Of a DNA stretch of 39,636 bases, positions 15,470-24,423 are shown piece by piece (position 1 is the stretch's first letter; each line of letters opens with the position of its first letter). The notes beneath the pieces were generated by a model. That model had not been told where the DNA came from. It did no database searches and saw only the letters and a list, made by a program, of their open reading frames with translations. Source of the stretch: Halodesulfovibrio sp. MK-HDV (GTDB lineage: Bacteria > Desulfobacterota > Desulfovibrionia > Desulfovibrionales > Desulfovibrionaceae); the NCBI RefSeq assembly GCF_009914765.1, contig NZ_WYDS01000004.1:193148-232783 (forward strand), read 5' to 3'. The translations under genes were made by a program, and so were the position numbers.

Positions 15470-15487
15470 AAAAGGCTAGTCGTAAGC

Positions 15488-15796
15488 TTATGCAGTAAGA
15501 AGCATAAGGTTAACAACGAGAGCGTAAATAGCGAGGGATTCTACGAATGCCAAGCCAAGAATAAGAGCAACGGTAATTTTGTTAGATGCTTCTGGGTTAC
15601 GTGCAGTACCTTCACAAGCAGCTTTCAGACCAAGACCCTGACCGATACCACAACCAGCAGCAGCAATAGCCATGCCGAGTGCAGCACCGAAGTATACGAG
15701 GTCGCCGTATGTGTTTGCGCCATCAGCTGCAAATGCTACAGCAGCGATAGAGATCAGAGCAACGGTGTTGAGAGCAATCATAAGAAACTTACGCAT
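15488..15796 (-). CDS. atpE: ATP synthase Fo subunit c
   Basis: 102 residues, longer than the usual ~80 because of a signal-like N-terminus (residues 1-24, hydrophobic, ending AFAA). Two helices follow. The first has the Gly/Ala pattern GMAIAAAGCGIGQGLG, the polar loop has RNPEA (R66, N67, P68), and the second carries the ion-binding E86. Q53 and S87 are also present; Q, E and S at these spacings (R minus 13, R plus 20 and 21) match sodium-binding c subunits such as Ilyobacter, but the Thr next to Ser is Leu here. The ribosome site AGGAG is 9 bases from ATG. It is the last gene of the Fo operon; no F1 genes are in the window. Confidence 0.94.
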   Translation of the reverse strand: MRKFLMIALNTVALISIAAVAFAADGANTYGDLVYFGAALGMAIAAAGCGIGQGLGLKAACEGTARNPEASNKITVALILGLAFVESLAIYALVVNLMLLTA

Positions 15797-15874
15797 TTTG
15801 AAACACTCCTAAAATTATTTTATGTTAGTTGGTCAAAGACCATTTCCCCCGGTAATAAGGCCGGAACATGCGGA

Positions 15875-16576
15875 CTAATGCGCGTGTTCGAGTGAGCCTT
15901 TGAGGTAGATCATGCTGAGCATGAACCAGATAAATGCCTGCAAGCACTTAGCAAGACCGAACAAGAAGTAGATCGGAATAGTACCTACGATAGGTGCAAG
16001 CAGGAAGAACAGGATCAGAACAATTTCTTCACCTCTGATGTTACCGAAAAGACGGAGTGTCAGAGAAAGTGGACGAGCACAGTGAGAAATAAGTTCCAAC
16101 GGTAACATCAACGGAGACAGCCACCAGAAGGGACCGCAGAAGTGTTTGATGTAACCGAGACCCCATCGTCTGAGGCCAACCCAGTTGTAGTAACCGAAAG
16201 TAAACAGAGCCATTGCTGCGTTCGTGTTAACGTTCGCTGTCGGAGCATCGAAGCCCGGCACAAGGCCCATGAGGTTCATTGTAATAATAAAGAGGAACAG
16301 AGCGATAAGGACGTGGAAGATTTTTCTTCCGTCTTCACCGATGTTGCTCACAACGAAATCTTCGAGACCGCCAATGATGACCTCGAAAACGTTTTGTAAC
16401 TTTCCGGGAACAAGTTTTATTTGTCCACGTACAAGGAAGGCCAAAGTAAACAGAATCGCCATAGCGATCCATGTGTAAAACACATGGCTGAAATTGACTA
16501 CCTTCCCCATGATTTCAATGCTGTCCATGCCTAATGCAGGCGCGAGCAACACCGGATGAGGCAAACCACTTGCCAT
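15875..16576 (-). CDS. atpB: ATP synthase Fo subunit a
   Basis: 233 residues with five to six membrane helices. Subunit a forms the two half-channels that carry ions to and from the c-ring. The essential arginine is R175 in [13 protein letters not shown]. The motif NLMGLVPG at about 101-108 is also conserved. The ribosome site AAGGAGG lies 8 bases before the ATG, and the gene begins 3 bases after the stop of atpI. The C-terminus [16 protein letters not shown] ends in charged residues, as in other delta-proteobacterial copies. It is co-transcribed with atpZ, atpI and atpE. Confidence 0.95.
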   Translation of the reverse strand: MASGLPHPVLLAPALGMDSIEIMGKVVNFSHVFYTWIAMAILFTLAFLVRGQIKLVPGKLQNVFEVIIGGLEDFVVSNIGEDGRKIFHVLIALFLFIITMNLMGLVPGFDAPTANVNTNAAMALFTFGYYNWVGLRRWGLGYIKHFCGPFWWLSPLMLPLELISHCARPLSLTLRLFGNIRGEEIVLILFFLLAPIVGTIPIYFLFGLAKCLQAFIWFMLSMIYLKGSLEHAH

Positions 16577-16579
16577 ATC

Positions 16580-17011
16580 CTAAGCCTCCTTGGTTTTCCG
16601 CTCATTCTGTCTAGAAATCATCCAGATGAGCATCGTTACCATACTTGTCGCCAAACCGGCCACAAGTGCCATCATAGGAACGTGTACCTTTACGATCAAA
16701 GCGGCAACTACCACTCCGACGATAAGTAGACGACCATAGAATCTGAATAGCATTCCAGTCAGCATGCTTCGATCATATTCTTGCAAGATGATTTGCTGTA
16801 TGAACTTGGCAATTGAAAAGAAACTTAACGTGGCTATTACTGCCCCAATTGCAAATGTAATTGGCCACACGCTAAACCAGACCGTGCAAAGTGCTGTAAC
16901 AATGGCAATGCCGCAGAGTTGAATCTGGATCCGAAGAATCGATCGGATATCAGGCAGTCTGAATCCTTTGAAGTACAGACGCTTTTCAATCTTTTCGCTT
17001 AAATCTTTCAT
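16580..17011 (-). CDS. atpI: ATP synthase-associated protein I (AtpI family)
   Basis: 143 residues with four predicted membrane helices: approximately 27-46, 49-68, 86-106 and 109-131. The position directly before atpB and the size match the ATP synthase I family, which helps assemble the c-ring. The sequence itself has few invariant residues, so the call depends heavily on context. It overlaps atpZ by 26 bases. Start support is the purine-rich AAGAAGAG before ATG. Confidence 0.78.
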   Translation of the reverse strand: MKDLSEKIEKRLYFKGFRLPDIRSILRIQIQLCGIAIVTALCTVWFSVWPITFAIGAVIATLSFFSIAKFIQQIILQEYDRSMLTGMLFRFYGRLLIVGVVVAALIVKVHVPMMALVAGLATSMVTMLIWMISRQNERKTKEA

Positions 17012-17261
17012 TCTCTTCTTTTTCCTGATTCCTCATTACCTTCTTAGTATCAGCATACACAGCTCTGAAACCGGCAATTACGCCGAGAATCAAAAATACT
17101 ATGAACATCCAAGGTTTCGTTCCTAACCAATCATCCAGATAATAACCGGCCACCGCCCCCACAGCGGGGTGAGACACCATGTGTAGACCAATCGTTCCGA
17201 CTGTTCCCATGGTATCAACGTATTTTCCGGGATTAGCACCCTTGTTTTTCTTAACGACCAT
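16986..17261 (-). CDS. atpZ: AtpZ/AtpI family small membrane protein
   Basis: 91 residues with two membrane helices (~20-42 and ~50-70) and a highly charged C-terminus ending in a Lys/Glu-rich tail. The phrase AVGAVAGYYLDDWLGTKPWMF, with GxxAGxxLD and the following TxPW, is typical of AtpZ (formerly the AtpI/AtpQ group), which sits at the head of many atp operons and may be involved in magnesium or ion uptake for ATP synthase. Its ribosome site (AAGGGA) is 9 bases from ATG. A Rex-like operator lies 48 bases upstream of the start. Confidence 0.8.
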   Translation of the reverse strand: MVVKKNKGANPGKYVDTMGTVGTIGLHMVSHPAVGAVAGYYLDDWLGTKPWMFIVFLILGVIAGFRAVYADTKKVMRNQEKEENERFKRKD

Positions 17262-17308
17262 AAATGATTTCCCTTAGCATGCGAAAGTGCTGCGTAAGCT
17301 GGACCACT

Positions 17309-17326
17309 TCGTGCAATCGTTCACAA
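17309..17326. promoter_or_regulatory. Rex-like operator upstream of the Fo operon
   Basis: Read on the minus strand: TTGTGAA-CGAT-TGCACGA, matching the consensus TTGTGAA-N4-TTCACAA at 12 of 14 arm positions. It is 48-65 bases upstream of the atpZ start. The neighbouring gene rex and published Rex control of ATP synthase in Desulfovibrio support the call. Confidence 0.6.
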
Positions 17327-17568
17327 GTTGATTTGGAGTTATCACGCACGGTACCCTGCGTCAACGTGTGAAGCTGCTTTTTTGTTCTTTTTTTCACACA
17401 AAATAAGCAGGTTGAGTATGCAACCAATTGTGCTTTGTGAGTAACTCTTGCAACACTTTTGCCTTTGAAAAGAGGAGAAAAAAAGTGAAAAATGAACTCG
17501 ATTTTTATCTGAAGGAAACTGATATTTTTTTAGAGCGTTGCAGGGAGGAATAGTGGTGCGTTGGGCAT

Positions 17569-17605
17569 AAAAAAAGAGTGAAGCATGCAGCTTCACTCTT
17601 TTTTT
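17569..17605 (-). terminator. Terminator after rlmD, bidirectional shape
   Basis: A 9-bp GC-containing stem GAGTGAAGC (17576-17584) / GCTTCACTC (17590-17598) with loop ATGCA is flanked by seven A on the left and seven T on the right. On the minus strand it is followed by TTTTTTT. It begins 10 bases after the rlmD stop. Confidence 0.88.
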
Positions 17606-17615
17606 GCTTTATATT

Positions 17616-19016
17616 CTAGTCTGTAAGATCAAGGCGTACGATGTTTTCAATGTGCGCAGTCTGCGGGAATAAATCCACAGGCTGAACAGCTGTAATGGTG
17701 TACTTAGTACTCAAAGTGGCGATGTCGCGTGCTTGAGTTGCAGGGTCGCAGGAAACGTAAATGATGCGTTTCGGAGCGCGTTTCATAAGCAGTTCCACAA
17801 CTTCCGCATTCATGCCGGAGCGTGGAGGGTCAACGAAAACAACATCCGGCTGGGATTTTTCATCCTTGAGAGCGCTGCGTACGTCACCGCTGACAAAACG
17901 AACATTTTCAATGTTGTTGATTTGTGCATTTTCATTTGCGGATGAAATGGCTTGAGGACTGAGTTCCATAGCAAAAACATCTTTTGCGTTAGGAGCAGCA
18001 GCAAGAGCGAGTCCACCTACGCCACAGTAGAGATCCCATACTTTTTCAGTGCCGCTAAGCTCTGCAAGATCAATAGCTGTGCCGTAAAGGCGTGCTGTTG
18101 CGTCTGTGTTTACCTGAAAGAACCCGTCTGCGTGGGATGTAAGGGAAAGGGAACGCATGCCGTTTTCAAAGTTTAAAACTTCGGTAAGGGATTTCTGTCC
18201 CAGAACAACATATGTTTTTTCACCGTATGCAACCTGTGAAGTGTGTGTGCGCAGGGAATGGATAAATGTGGTTACATTCATACGTTCCTGAAGGAGCTGG
18301 CCAAGCTGGCGAATAGCACGGTGCTGCGAATCGCTGTTGGTGGTGTCTTTGCCGGTAATGATCTGCACCATACACTGGTTTGTGTGTTTGGTTTCACGAA
18401 TAACGAGGAAACGCAGATACCCGTGACGAGCAGTTGCATCGTATGCAGTAAGTGCAGGGGTTGCGTTTACGAATTCGCGAACGAGAGCAAGAATTTCTAC
18501 TGTATGTTCTGTCTGCAGGTAGCATTCCTGCAAATCTACAACGTTGTGGGTAGCATAGCGGCGCATTCCGAGGGTGATGTTACCCTGTTTTTCGCCGAAC
18601 GCAAATTCCATTTTGTTGCGGTAGAAGAACGTATCAGGAGATGGAATAGGGTCTTTAATTTCGAGATCCTGAGTGCCGGCGATGCGGCTGAGACTGTCGG
18701 ATACGAAACGTTTTTTCCATTCGAGCTGTTTTTTGTATTCCATATTCTGCCAGAGGCAGCCGCCGCATGTGCCGAAATGGGCGCAGCGTGGAGTGATTTG
18801 GTCAAGAGCATTGGTAATAACTTTAGTCATTACTGCTTCTGCAAATCTTTTTTTCTTTTTAGTAATCTTTACTTCAACAGTTTGGCCGGGGAGACCTCTG
18901 TCCATGAAGATTACCATGCCGTCTAAACGTGTAAGTGCTTTCCCGCCAGTAGCGAGCGCGTCGATGGTCACGGTAAGGGTGTCGCCCGTAGCGAACTGTG
19001 AGTCTTTGGTTGTCAT
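17616..19016 (-). CDS. rlmD: 23S rRNA (uracil-C5)-methyltransferase, RlmD/RumA type
   Basis: 466 residues from the ATG at 19016. An upstream GTG would add 25 hydrophobic residues with no family match and is rejected. The enzyme methylates C5 of a uracil in 23S rRNA (U1939 in E. coli) using SAM. An N-terminal TRAM domain (~1-60) is followed by the 4Fe-4S ligands C78, C84, C87 and C165, spaced like E. coli RlmD (81, 87, 90, 162). The methyltransferase domain has DLYCGVGGLALA (SAM loop), FVDPPRSGM and the nucleophile Cys in YVSCDPATQARD. RlmD and RlmC/TrmA are related; the four-cysteine cluster favours RlmD. It is monocistronic. Confidence 0.88.
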   Translation of the reverse strand: MTTKDSQFATGDTLTVTIDALATGGKALTRLDGMVIFMDRGLPGQTVEVKITKKKKRFAEAVMTKVITNALDQITPRCAHFGTCGGCLWQNMEYKKQLEWKKRFVSDSLSRIAGTQDLEIKDPIPSPDTFFYRNKMEFAFGEKQGNITLGMRRYATHNVVDLQECYLQTEHTVEILALVREFVNATPALTAYDATARHGYLRFLVIRETKHTNQCMVQIITGKDTTNSDSQHRAIRQLGQLLQERMNVTTFIHSLRTHTSQVAYGEKTYVVLGQKSLTEVLNFENGMRSLSLTSHADGFFQVNTDATARLYGTAIDLAELSGTEKVWDLYCGVGGLALAAAPNAKDVFAMELSPQAISSANENAQINNIENVRFVSGDVRSALKDEKSQPDVVFVDPPRSGMNAEVVELLMKRAPKRIIYVSCDPATQARDIATLSTKYTITAVQPVDLFPQTAHIENIVRLDLTD

Positions 19017-19204
19017 ATGAAATCCGGTAAGATGAAAAATAGGAGAAAAGGTTATAAAGAAATAGTATGCCATTGTGCCCCAAGGGATCACGGCATAAAA
19101 GTATCGTTGGTTTTACAAAACTGATCTTGACATTTTTACTAAATAGCGCAACTACTTTTTTTGCGTTGCAGGGGTTATTGGAAAGAGAGTAAAGGAGTGG
19201 AGCT

Positions 19205-19345
19205 ATGTTAGGTGAGCTTTTTGAAGGCATGATGCACTCAACCCCACAGGGCTTTGTGGGCGTTGGCCTTATTTTTATTTACTTTGTGGTCATTTTTTCC
19301 ACTGCGATCTACCGCGTGAAAAAAGGCGAACATCTCGATCATTAG
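19205..19345 (+). CDS. 46-residue single-pass membrane protein
   Basis: ATG at 19205, TAG at 19343-19345. The ribosome site GGAG is a few bases upstream. The peptide starts MLGELFEGMMHSTPQGF, has one hydrophobic helix (~17-36) and ends in a basic/acidic tail, RVKKGEHLDH. It is short enough to be missed by gene finders. A convergent terminator (19410-19446) follows, and a TTGACA lies at 19127-19132 upstream (no good -10 was found). The flanking genes rlmD and rfbA are on the other strand, so it is a separate transcription unit. No family is recognised; small membrane proteins of this kind often modulate larger membrane complexes. Confidence 0.68.
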   Translation: MLGELFEGMMHSTPQGFVGVGLIFIYFVVIFSTAIYRVKKGEHLDH

Positions 19346-19409
19346 AATTTTCATTTAGGATACCCCGTGTTACGGTTGTATCCGGCAAGTTATGTCTACA
19401 AAGAAAAAG

Positions 19410-19446
19410 ACCGTCACGTACTGGCAATTACGTAACGGTTTTTTTT
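19410..19446. terminator. Bidirectional terminator between the small membrane protein and rfbA
   Basis: ACCGTCACGTA (19410-19420) pairs with TACGTAACGGT (19429-19439) with one mismatch and an 8-base loop. T8 follows on the plus strand, and TCTTTTTCTTT follows on the minus strand. It lies between convergent genes. Confidence 0.82.
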
Positions 19447-19457
19447 ATTTTAAAACT

Positions 19458-20324
19458 CTACGCTTCTACGAGCCGCAATAAATATTGACCGTAATCATTT
19501 TTCAGCATTGGCTGAGCCAAGATGCGTAGCTGCTCTTTATCAATGTAGCCTTTAAAAAATGCCACTTCTTCAATACAGGCAATTTTCAGGCCCTGTCTAC
19601 TCTGTACTGTTTGCACAAAAGATGATGCCTGCTGCATGGAATCAAATGTTCCAGTGTCCAGCCATGCCATGCCCCGTCCAAGCACTTCCACTTTAAGAGT
19701 CCCTTCCTGCAGATACATATCCACAATGTCAGTTATCTCAAGCTCACCGCGTGGTGATGCTTTAACCTGTTTGGCAAACTTCACAGCACGGTTGTCAAAG
19801 AAATACAAACCGGTCACCGCGTAGGAAGAACGAGGGGTTTCAGGCTTTTCTTCAACACTCAAAGCGTTGAAGTCTGCATCAAATTCCACAACACCATAGC
19901 GTTCCGGATCTTGTACATGGTATCCGAACACGACTCCGCCATGGGTCGTAGCAGCACAACGCTCCAGCATTTCGGTCAGGCCGTCGCTGTAGAAGAGGTT
20001 GTCGCCGAGGATAAGGCTGACAGAAGAATCACCAATGAAATCTTCAGCAAGAATGAAAGCCTGCGCCAAACCTTCCGGTTTCGGCTGCTCTATGTATTCA
20101 AGTTTCAGTCCGAGTTGGGAACCGTCTCCGAACATTCCTTTAAATCGAGGAAGATCTTCAGGAGTAGAGATAATACAAATTTCGCGAATGCCCGCGAGCA
20201 TTAGCGTAGAGAGCGGATAATATATCATCGGCTTGTCGTATACTGGCAGCAATTGCTTACATACACCGCGTGTAATCGGGTATAGTCGGGTGCCGGAGCC
20301 ACCAGCGAGGATAATGCCTTTCAT
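19458..20324 (-). CDS. rfbA: Glucose-1-phosphate thymidylyltransferase RfbA/RmlA
   Basis: 288 residues, standard length. It makes dTDP-glucose from glucose-1-phosphate and dTTP, the first step to dTDP-rhamnose and other deoxysugars for surface polysaccharide. The N-terminal nucleotide-binding loop [16 protein letters not shown] is intact, followed by [31 protein letters not shown] and [18 protein letters not shown], and [10 protein letters not shown] near the C-terminus. The other rml genes (rfbB, C, D) are not next to it, so it is an orphan in this window; they may be elsewhere. The divergent gene is norB. Ribosome site AAGGAAAG. Confidence 0.95.
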   Translation of the reverse strand: MKGIILAGGSGTRLYPITRGVCKQLLPVYDKPMIYYPLSTLMLAGIREICIISTPEDLPRFKGMFGDGSQLGLKLEYIEQPKPEGLAQAFILAEDFIGDSSVSLILGDNLFYSDGLTEMLERCAATTHGGVVFGYHVQDPERYGVVEFDADFNALSVEEKPETPRSSYAVTGLYFFDNRAVKFAKQVKASPRGELEITDIVDMYLQEGTLKVEVLGRGMAWLDTGTFDSMQQASSFVQTVQSRQGLKIACIEEVAFFKGYIDKEQLRILAQPMLKNDYGQYLLRLVEA

Positions 20325-20580
20325 AAAATTCTTTCCTTATTCGTCGGGATAATCTGGATTTGTTTTTACGTGCTGCATCGCGCATTCGCAACTGATTTTA
20401 TTGTCATAGTATTTTTTGTACGTGCAAAATCTATTTTCTAAAGAAAAATAGCCGAAATATTAGGAACAATCCTATCCCTAACAAGAAATATTCAGTATGG
20501 TTCGTCTGTGCGGTTGAATTAAAAGTATACACTGTTGATGTTGCCGGACTGGGGGACGGTGGCGTTAACGGGAGTTACAC

Positions 20581-22939
20581 ATGGAGCATCAGACTGGAAA
20601 CAGAAAGCTCTGGGTGATCTTAGGCATTGTAGTCTTTATCGGTTTTGCCGTGCTTATTCAGCAGGGCGTAAAACTCTATCAAACGGCACCGCCTGTTCCG
20701 GATACTGTCGTGGCAGAGACAGGAGAAGTTCTGTATTCAGCCGCGGATATTCTGGATGGCCAGAATATCTGGCAGTCGATGGGTGGTCAGGAAGTAGGTT
20801 CAGTATGGGGGCACGGCGCATACGTTGCTCCAGACTGGACAGCCGACTGGCTGCACCGTGAGTGCCTGTACACTTTGGAAAATTGGTCGAAATCTTCCTT
20901 CCATCGTCCGTATGTTTCGTTGGGTCCTGCTGAGCAGGCAAGCCTACGGGCACGTCTTATTCAAGAATTTAGAACCAATACATATGACAAAGCTACCGGT
21001 CGCCTTACTCTTTCTGAAGATCGAGTAAAGGCCGCTAAGGCAATGACCCGCTATTACGGTGCGATCTTTTCTGATGCGATGGAGTTTGATCCTGACGTAA
21101 AACCTTTTGCGGATGCAGGTAAAAGTCCACGCGATTTGCGTAAAGCTTACGCTATTGCAAATAATACTATTGAAGGAAAAGAGCGTCTGAGGAAGCTTGG
21201 AGCTTTTTTTTTTCTGGGCAAGTTGGGCATGTGCAGCAGCCCGGCCACAAGACGTCGTAAATGAAGCTGCACTTACCGGAGGCTTACTGGCTGCTCCTGT
21301 GTCATACACAAACAACTGGCCTGCTGAAGAATTAATCGCCAATAGGCCGTCTGGTGAAATTATTGTATGGTCGGTAATTAGCTTTGTTCTTCTTTTAGCG
21401 GGCATTGCCTTGCTTGCATGGTACTATGCTGTGTTGAATAAAAAACATGGTGATGATCCGAATCCACCGGACACAGACCCTCTTCTTCCTCTCAAGCCGA
21501 CGCCGTCCATGCGGGCAACAATCAAGTTCTTCTGGGTCGTGGTTGCTCTTTTCCTGCTACAAATAGGAATGGGTGCTCTTACAGCGCATTATGGCGTTGA
21601 AGGGCAGGGTTTTTACGGTATTCCTCTCGCAGATTATCTTCCATACTCCGTCACACGAACGTGGCATCTTCAATGTGCAATTTTCTGGATTGCAACAGCG
21701 TGGCTGGCAACAGGGTTGTTTATAGCGCCCGCAGTCTCGGGGTATGAACCACCGTGGCAGCGAGCAGGAGTAAATTTCCTGTTTGTATGTCTACTCATTA
21801 TTGTTGCCGGAACACTTTTTGGGACATGGTACGCCACCCGTCAGGAGATGGGGCTTACCATGAACTTCTGGTTCGGGCATCAGGGATATGAGTATGTTGA
21901 TCTGGGTCGTTTCTGGCAAATTTTCCTATTCATCGGTTTAATTCTGTGGTTCCTGCTTATGACTCGCGCACTATGGCCTGCAGTGAAAATACCGAATGAC
22001 TCAAGACAGCTGCTCATTATGTTCCTACTCTCCACAGCGGCGATCGCCATGTTTTATGGTGCAGGTTTGATGTGGCAACAGCAGACACATTTAGCCATCG
22101 CAGAATATTGGCGCTGGTGGGTTGTCCATCTGTGGGTTGAAGGCTTTTTTGAAGTTTTTGCAACAGTGGTCATCGCCTTCCTGTTCACACGGTTAGAATT
22201 GTTGCGCGTTCGAATTGCCACCTTTGCCGTCATTTTTTCTACAATTGTATTTCTTACAGGTGGTATCATCGGCACGTTCCATCATCTGTACTTTACGGGA
22301 ACCAGTGTTTCAGTGCTTTCACTTGGCGCAGTCTTCAGTGCTTTAGAAGTTGTTCCATACATATTGATTGCATTTGAAGTCTTGCAGAATCTGAGTATCG
22401 CAAAAATTCAAGGCTGGGTTCAGGATTACCGTGTAATCATCTACTTCTTTGTTGCAGTAGCTTTCTGGAATCTTGTAGGAGCAGGGTTGTTTGGCTTCTT
22501 CATTAACCCGCCGATTGCGTTATATTACATGCAGGGACTCAATACGACTCCGGTGCATGCTCATACAGCCCTCTTTGGCGTGTACGGAATGTTAGGTCTT
22601 GCATTGATGTTATTCTGCTTCAAAGCGTATGATCCAAGCCGCAAATGGAATATACACATTTTGATGTTCGGATTTTGGGCATTGAATATTGGGTTGATAC
22701 TGGAAGTCTTATTGTCATTGCTTCCTGTGGGATTATTGCAGACATGGGCAAGCGTTGAGCATGGCCTTTGGTACGCACGATCCGCTGAGTTTTTGCAGAC
22801 AGACTTAATGTCGTTGCTACGCTGGATGCGTATGATAGGTGATACTGTTTTTGCAGTCGGCGCATTGGCCATAGGGATATTTGTCGTAGGACTGAAACTT
22901 GGTTGGTCTTATCGGAAAAATGGAACAACAGTGCATTAA
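20581..22939 (+). pseudogene. norB: Quinol-dependent nitric oxide reductase qNOR (NorB/NorZ type), one-base frameshift at a T10 run
   Basis: The full span would encode ~785 residues, right for the single-subunit qNOR that reduces NO to N2O with electrons from quinol. The first frame (20581 to ~21213) has the N-terminal helix and the periplasmic domain (SMGGQEVGSVWGHGAYVAPD). After the run of ten T at 21204-21213 the frame shifts; with nine T it would read GAFFFWASWACA, the expected join. The second part, to 22939, has the 12-helix core with heme and FeB ligands: RTWHLQ, HLWVEGFFEVFA, GTFHHLYFTG and HAHTALFGVYG. The start has GGGAG 6 bases upstream. The break may be a sequencing error, true loss, or a site corrected by slippage. 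qNOR detoxifies NO in anaerobes. Confidence 0.9.
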
Positions 22940-23120
22940 ATGAAAACTGATTGTCTTTGCATGCAAACAAGTCAGTGTTTGGATGGAGACAGCGCGTTAA
23001 TGCGGTACAATATACGTTGAACGTAGTGCTGTTTCTGTGTGGAAAACTGTTGATTGCGTGGAGGCAGGATGGTGCAACTGGATGCAGTTGCGTCAATGTT
23101 GTTCGATGAACATTAGACAA

Positions 23121-23152
23121 AAAAAGGCCCGCTTTCTGCCACGAAAGCGGGC
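23121..23152 (-). terminator. Minus-strand terminator downstream of RNA candidate 1
   Basis: A perfect 10-bp stem: GCCCGCTTTC (23127-23136), loop TGCCAC, GAAAGCGGGC (23143-23152). Read on the minus strand it is followed by C and then T7; read on the plus strand TAAATG follows. It therefore serves a leftward transcript, although no leftward gene is nearby and norB runs rightward. Confidence 0.82.
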
Positions 23153-23160
23153 TAAATGTT

Positions 23161-23351
23161 AGACAGGTGTCTAGTGTGCGGTTATCCGGTAAGTGGAGAA
23201 GAACCGGATATGCCTAGTAGAAAATTCGTTATCGTATCTCATCTTGTACTAAGGCCACTAATAACACGGGTCTTACAAATTTCTATTATCGGGTGTAACG
23301 GTGAGAGAGCTAAGTGGAGTTAGTCGCTTCCGTTTGGGTCGGCACCTGTCT
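23161..23351 (-). ncRNA. Structured RNA candidate 1 (paired ends, two hairpins with a shared loop motif)
   Basis: The ends pair: AGACAGGTG (23161-23169) with CACCTGTCT (23343-23351), 9 perfect pairs plus two more including a G-T. Inside are an 8-bp hairpin (23183-23190 with 23203-23210) and a hairpin around 23297-23334. On the plus strand both loops contain the same nine bases TAAGTGGAG (23190-23198 and 23311-23319), so the minus-strand RNA would show CTCCAC in both loops, partly complementary to ribosome sites. The terminator at 23121-23152 follows directly on the minus strand, which sets the orientation. No promoter is convincing. Length ~190-230 bases. It does not fold as a simple 6S rod, and no known RNA family was recognised. 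Confidence 0.45.
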
Positions 23352-24423
23352 GTATGGAACAAACAGTGCTGCACCTCAATAATGTGAGTGTTAGATACGG
23401 CTATTTTTTTCAAGATGCAAGCAGTAAAAACCGCACAGTTTCATTAGTTTTGCCATGCTGATTTCTATTCATCCGAAAATATTGCACATATTTGTTTTAA
23501 AAAATGAAACTTTGTTACTACCTGTTTCACGCTTTGGAAGCGGTTTCCTGTTTAGTGTGTCAATGAGACACAGCAGAAAAGGAATGTGGAGTTATTATTT
23601 AGATAAGTGCGCGGTCTTGATAAGTGAGTGTGCATTTCTTTATTGTGCGTTGCGATGTCGTGTTGCGTCAGGTTGATATAATGCTTGCAGTATAGTTTTT
23701 TAGTGTGTGCGGAAACAAGCTTGTGAGTGTTTTAGATGTATAAAATTATTAAGTAAAAAAGTAAGTTATGAAGATGTTGTGCGTTGTGCGCTTTCGCAGC
23801 AAAGAGATGCAGGAAGTGAGCTTTTTGGGTTATGCTTTCCATTGTTGAATTTTTTGAAACGAAGAATTTGTACGAGAGATTGATCGAGCTGAAGAATTTT
23901 CAAAAGTACATTTGGCGGTGATGTAACAGTTTCCAAACGCGCATTGCACAGGGGATTGCTGCGATTGGCTTATTTGCTTTTATGAAGTGGTATTGTTTCA
24001 TAGGCATAACGCATTCAATTTCATATTCGGTTCGGTGCATATTTGATTGGGTAATGGGACACAGAGGATTGTTGTAATACGAAATTGCCGTGTCAAAATG
24101 AAATAGCGTTGGAATGCGAAACTTCAATTTCAGAGCAGAATGGGGCACTGGAGTAGAGCATTAATCTGCAGCGCAATAACTGGCGTAGAACAGATAACGT
24201 CATAACAATGAAATTGAATAGGTCGGGCTGGGCAGAGAAAAAGCACTTTTTGAATGGTGGCTCGAAGAGCAAAAATCCTTTGTGATGATAGCGTGAATTT
24301 TTGCGTAGTGCTTTATCAATATATAGGTCGTGGCTGTGCTAGTTCGGGACGGAAGTTGTGCTATTGATTTTTCATGGAGTGGGCTTAACCGGTGTATAAT
24401 TTCCTTGGGCGCAGGACAAAGGG

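Larger units (their letters stand above)
17262..17615. other. Intergenic region between rlmD and the Fo operon (both -)
   Basis: It contains the rlmD terminator (17569-17605) and the regulatory region of atpZ (Rex-like site 17309-17326). A short open frame on the minus strand in 17342-17596 crosses the terminator, has no family features and is not accepted as a gene. Confidence 0.55.

Noticed and set aside
17342-17596. 84-codon minus-strand frame before the atp operon
   Set aside because: It runs through the rlmD terminator, has low-complexity composition and no ribosome site.
18243-18926. 227-codon plus-strand frame inside rlmD
   Set aside because: It is antisense to a gene with complete family motifs; the Cys/Phe-rich composition is typical of a shadow frame.
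23161-23351. 6S RNA or tmRNA identity for RNA candidate 1
   Set aside because: Paired ends and length fit 6S, but the inside is branched with two or three separate hairpins rather than a rod with a central bubble. No tRNA-like end or tag frame for tmRNA was seen.
23455-23676. 73-codon plus-strand frame in the gene-free island
   Set aside because: No ribosome site, random-looking composition.
23900-24148. 82-codon minus-strand frame in the gene-free island
   Set aside because: His/Met/Tyr-rich random composition, no ribosome site and no family likeness.
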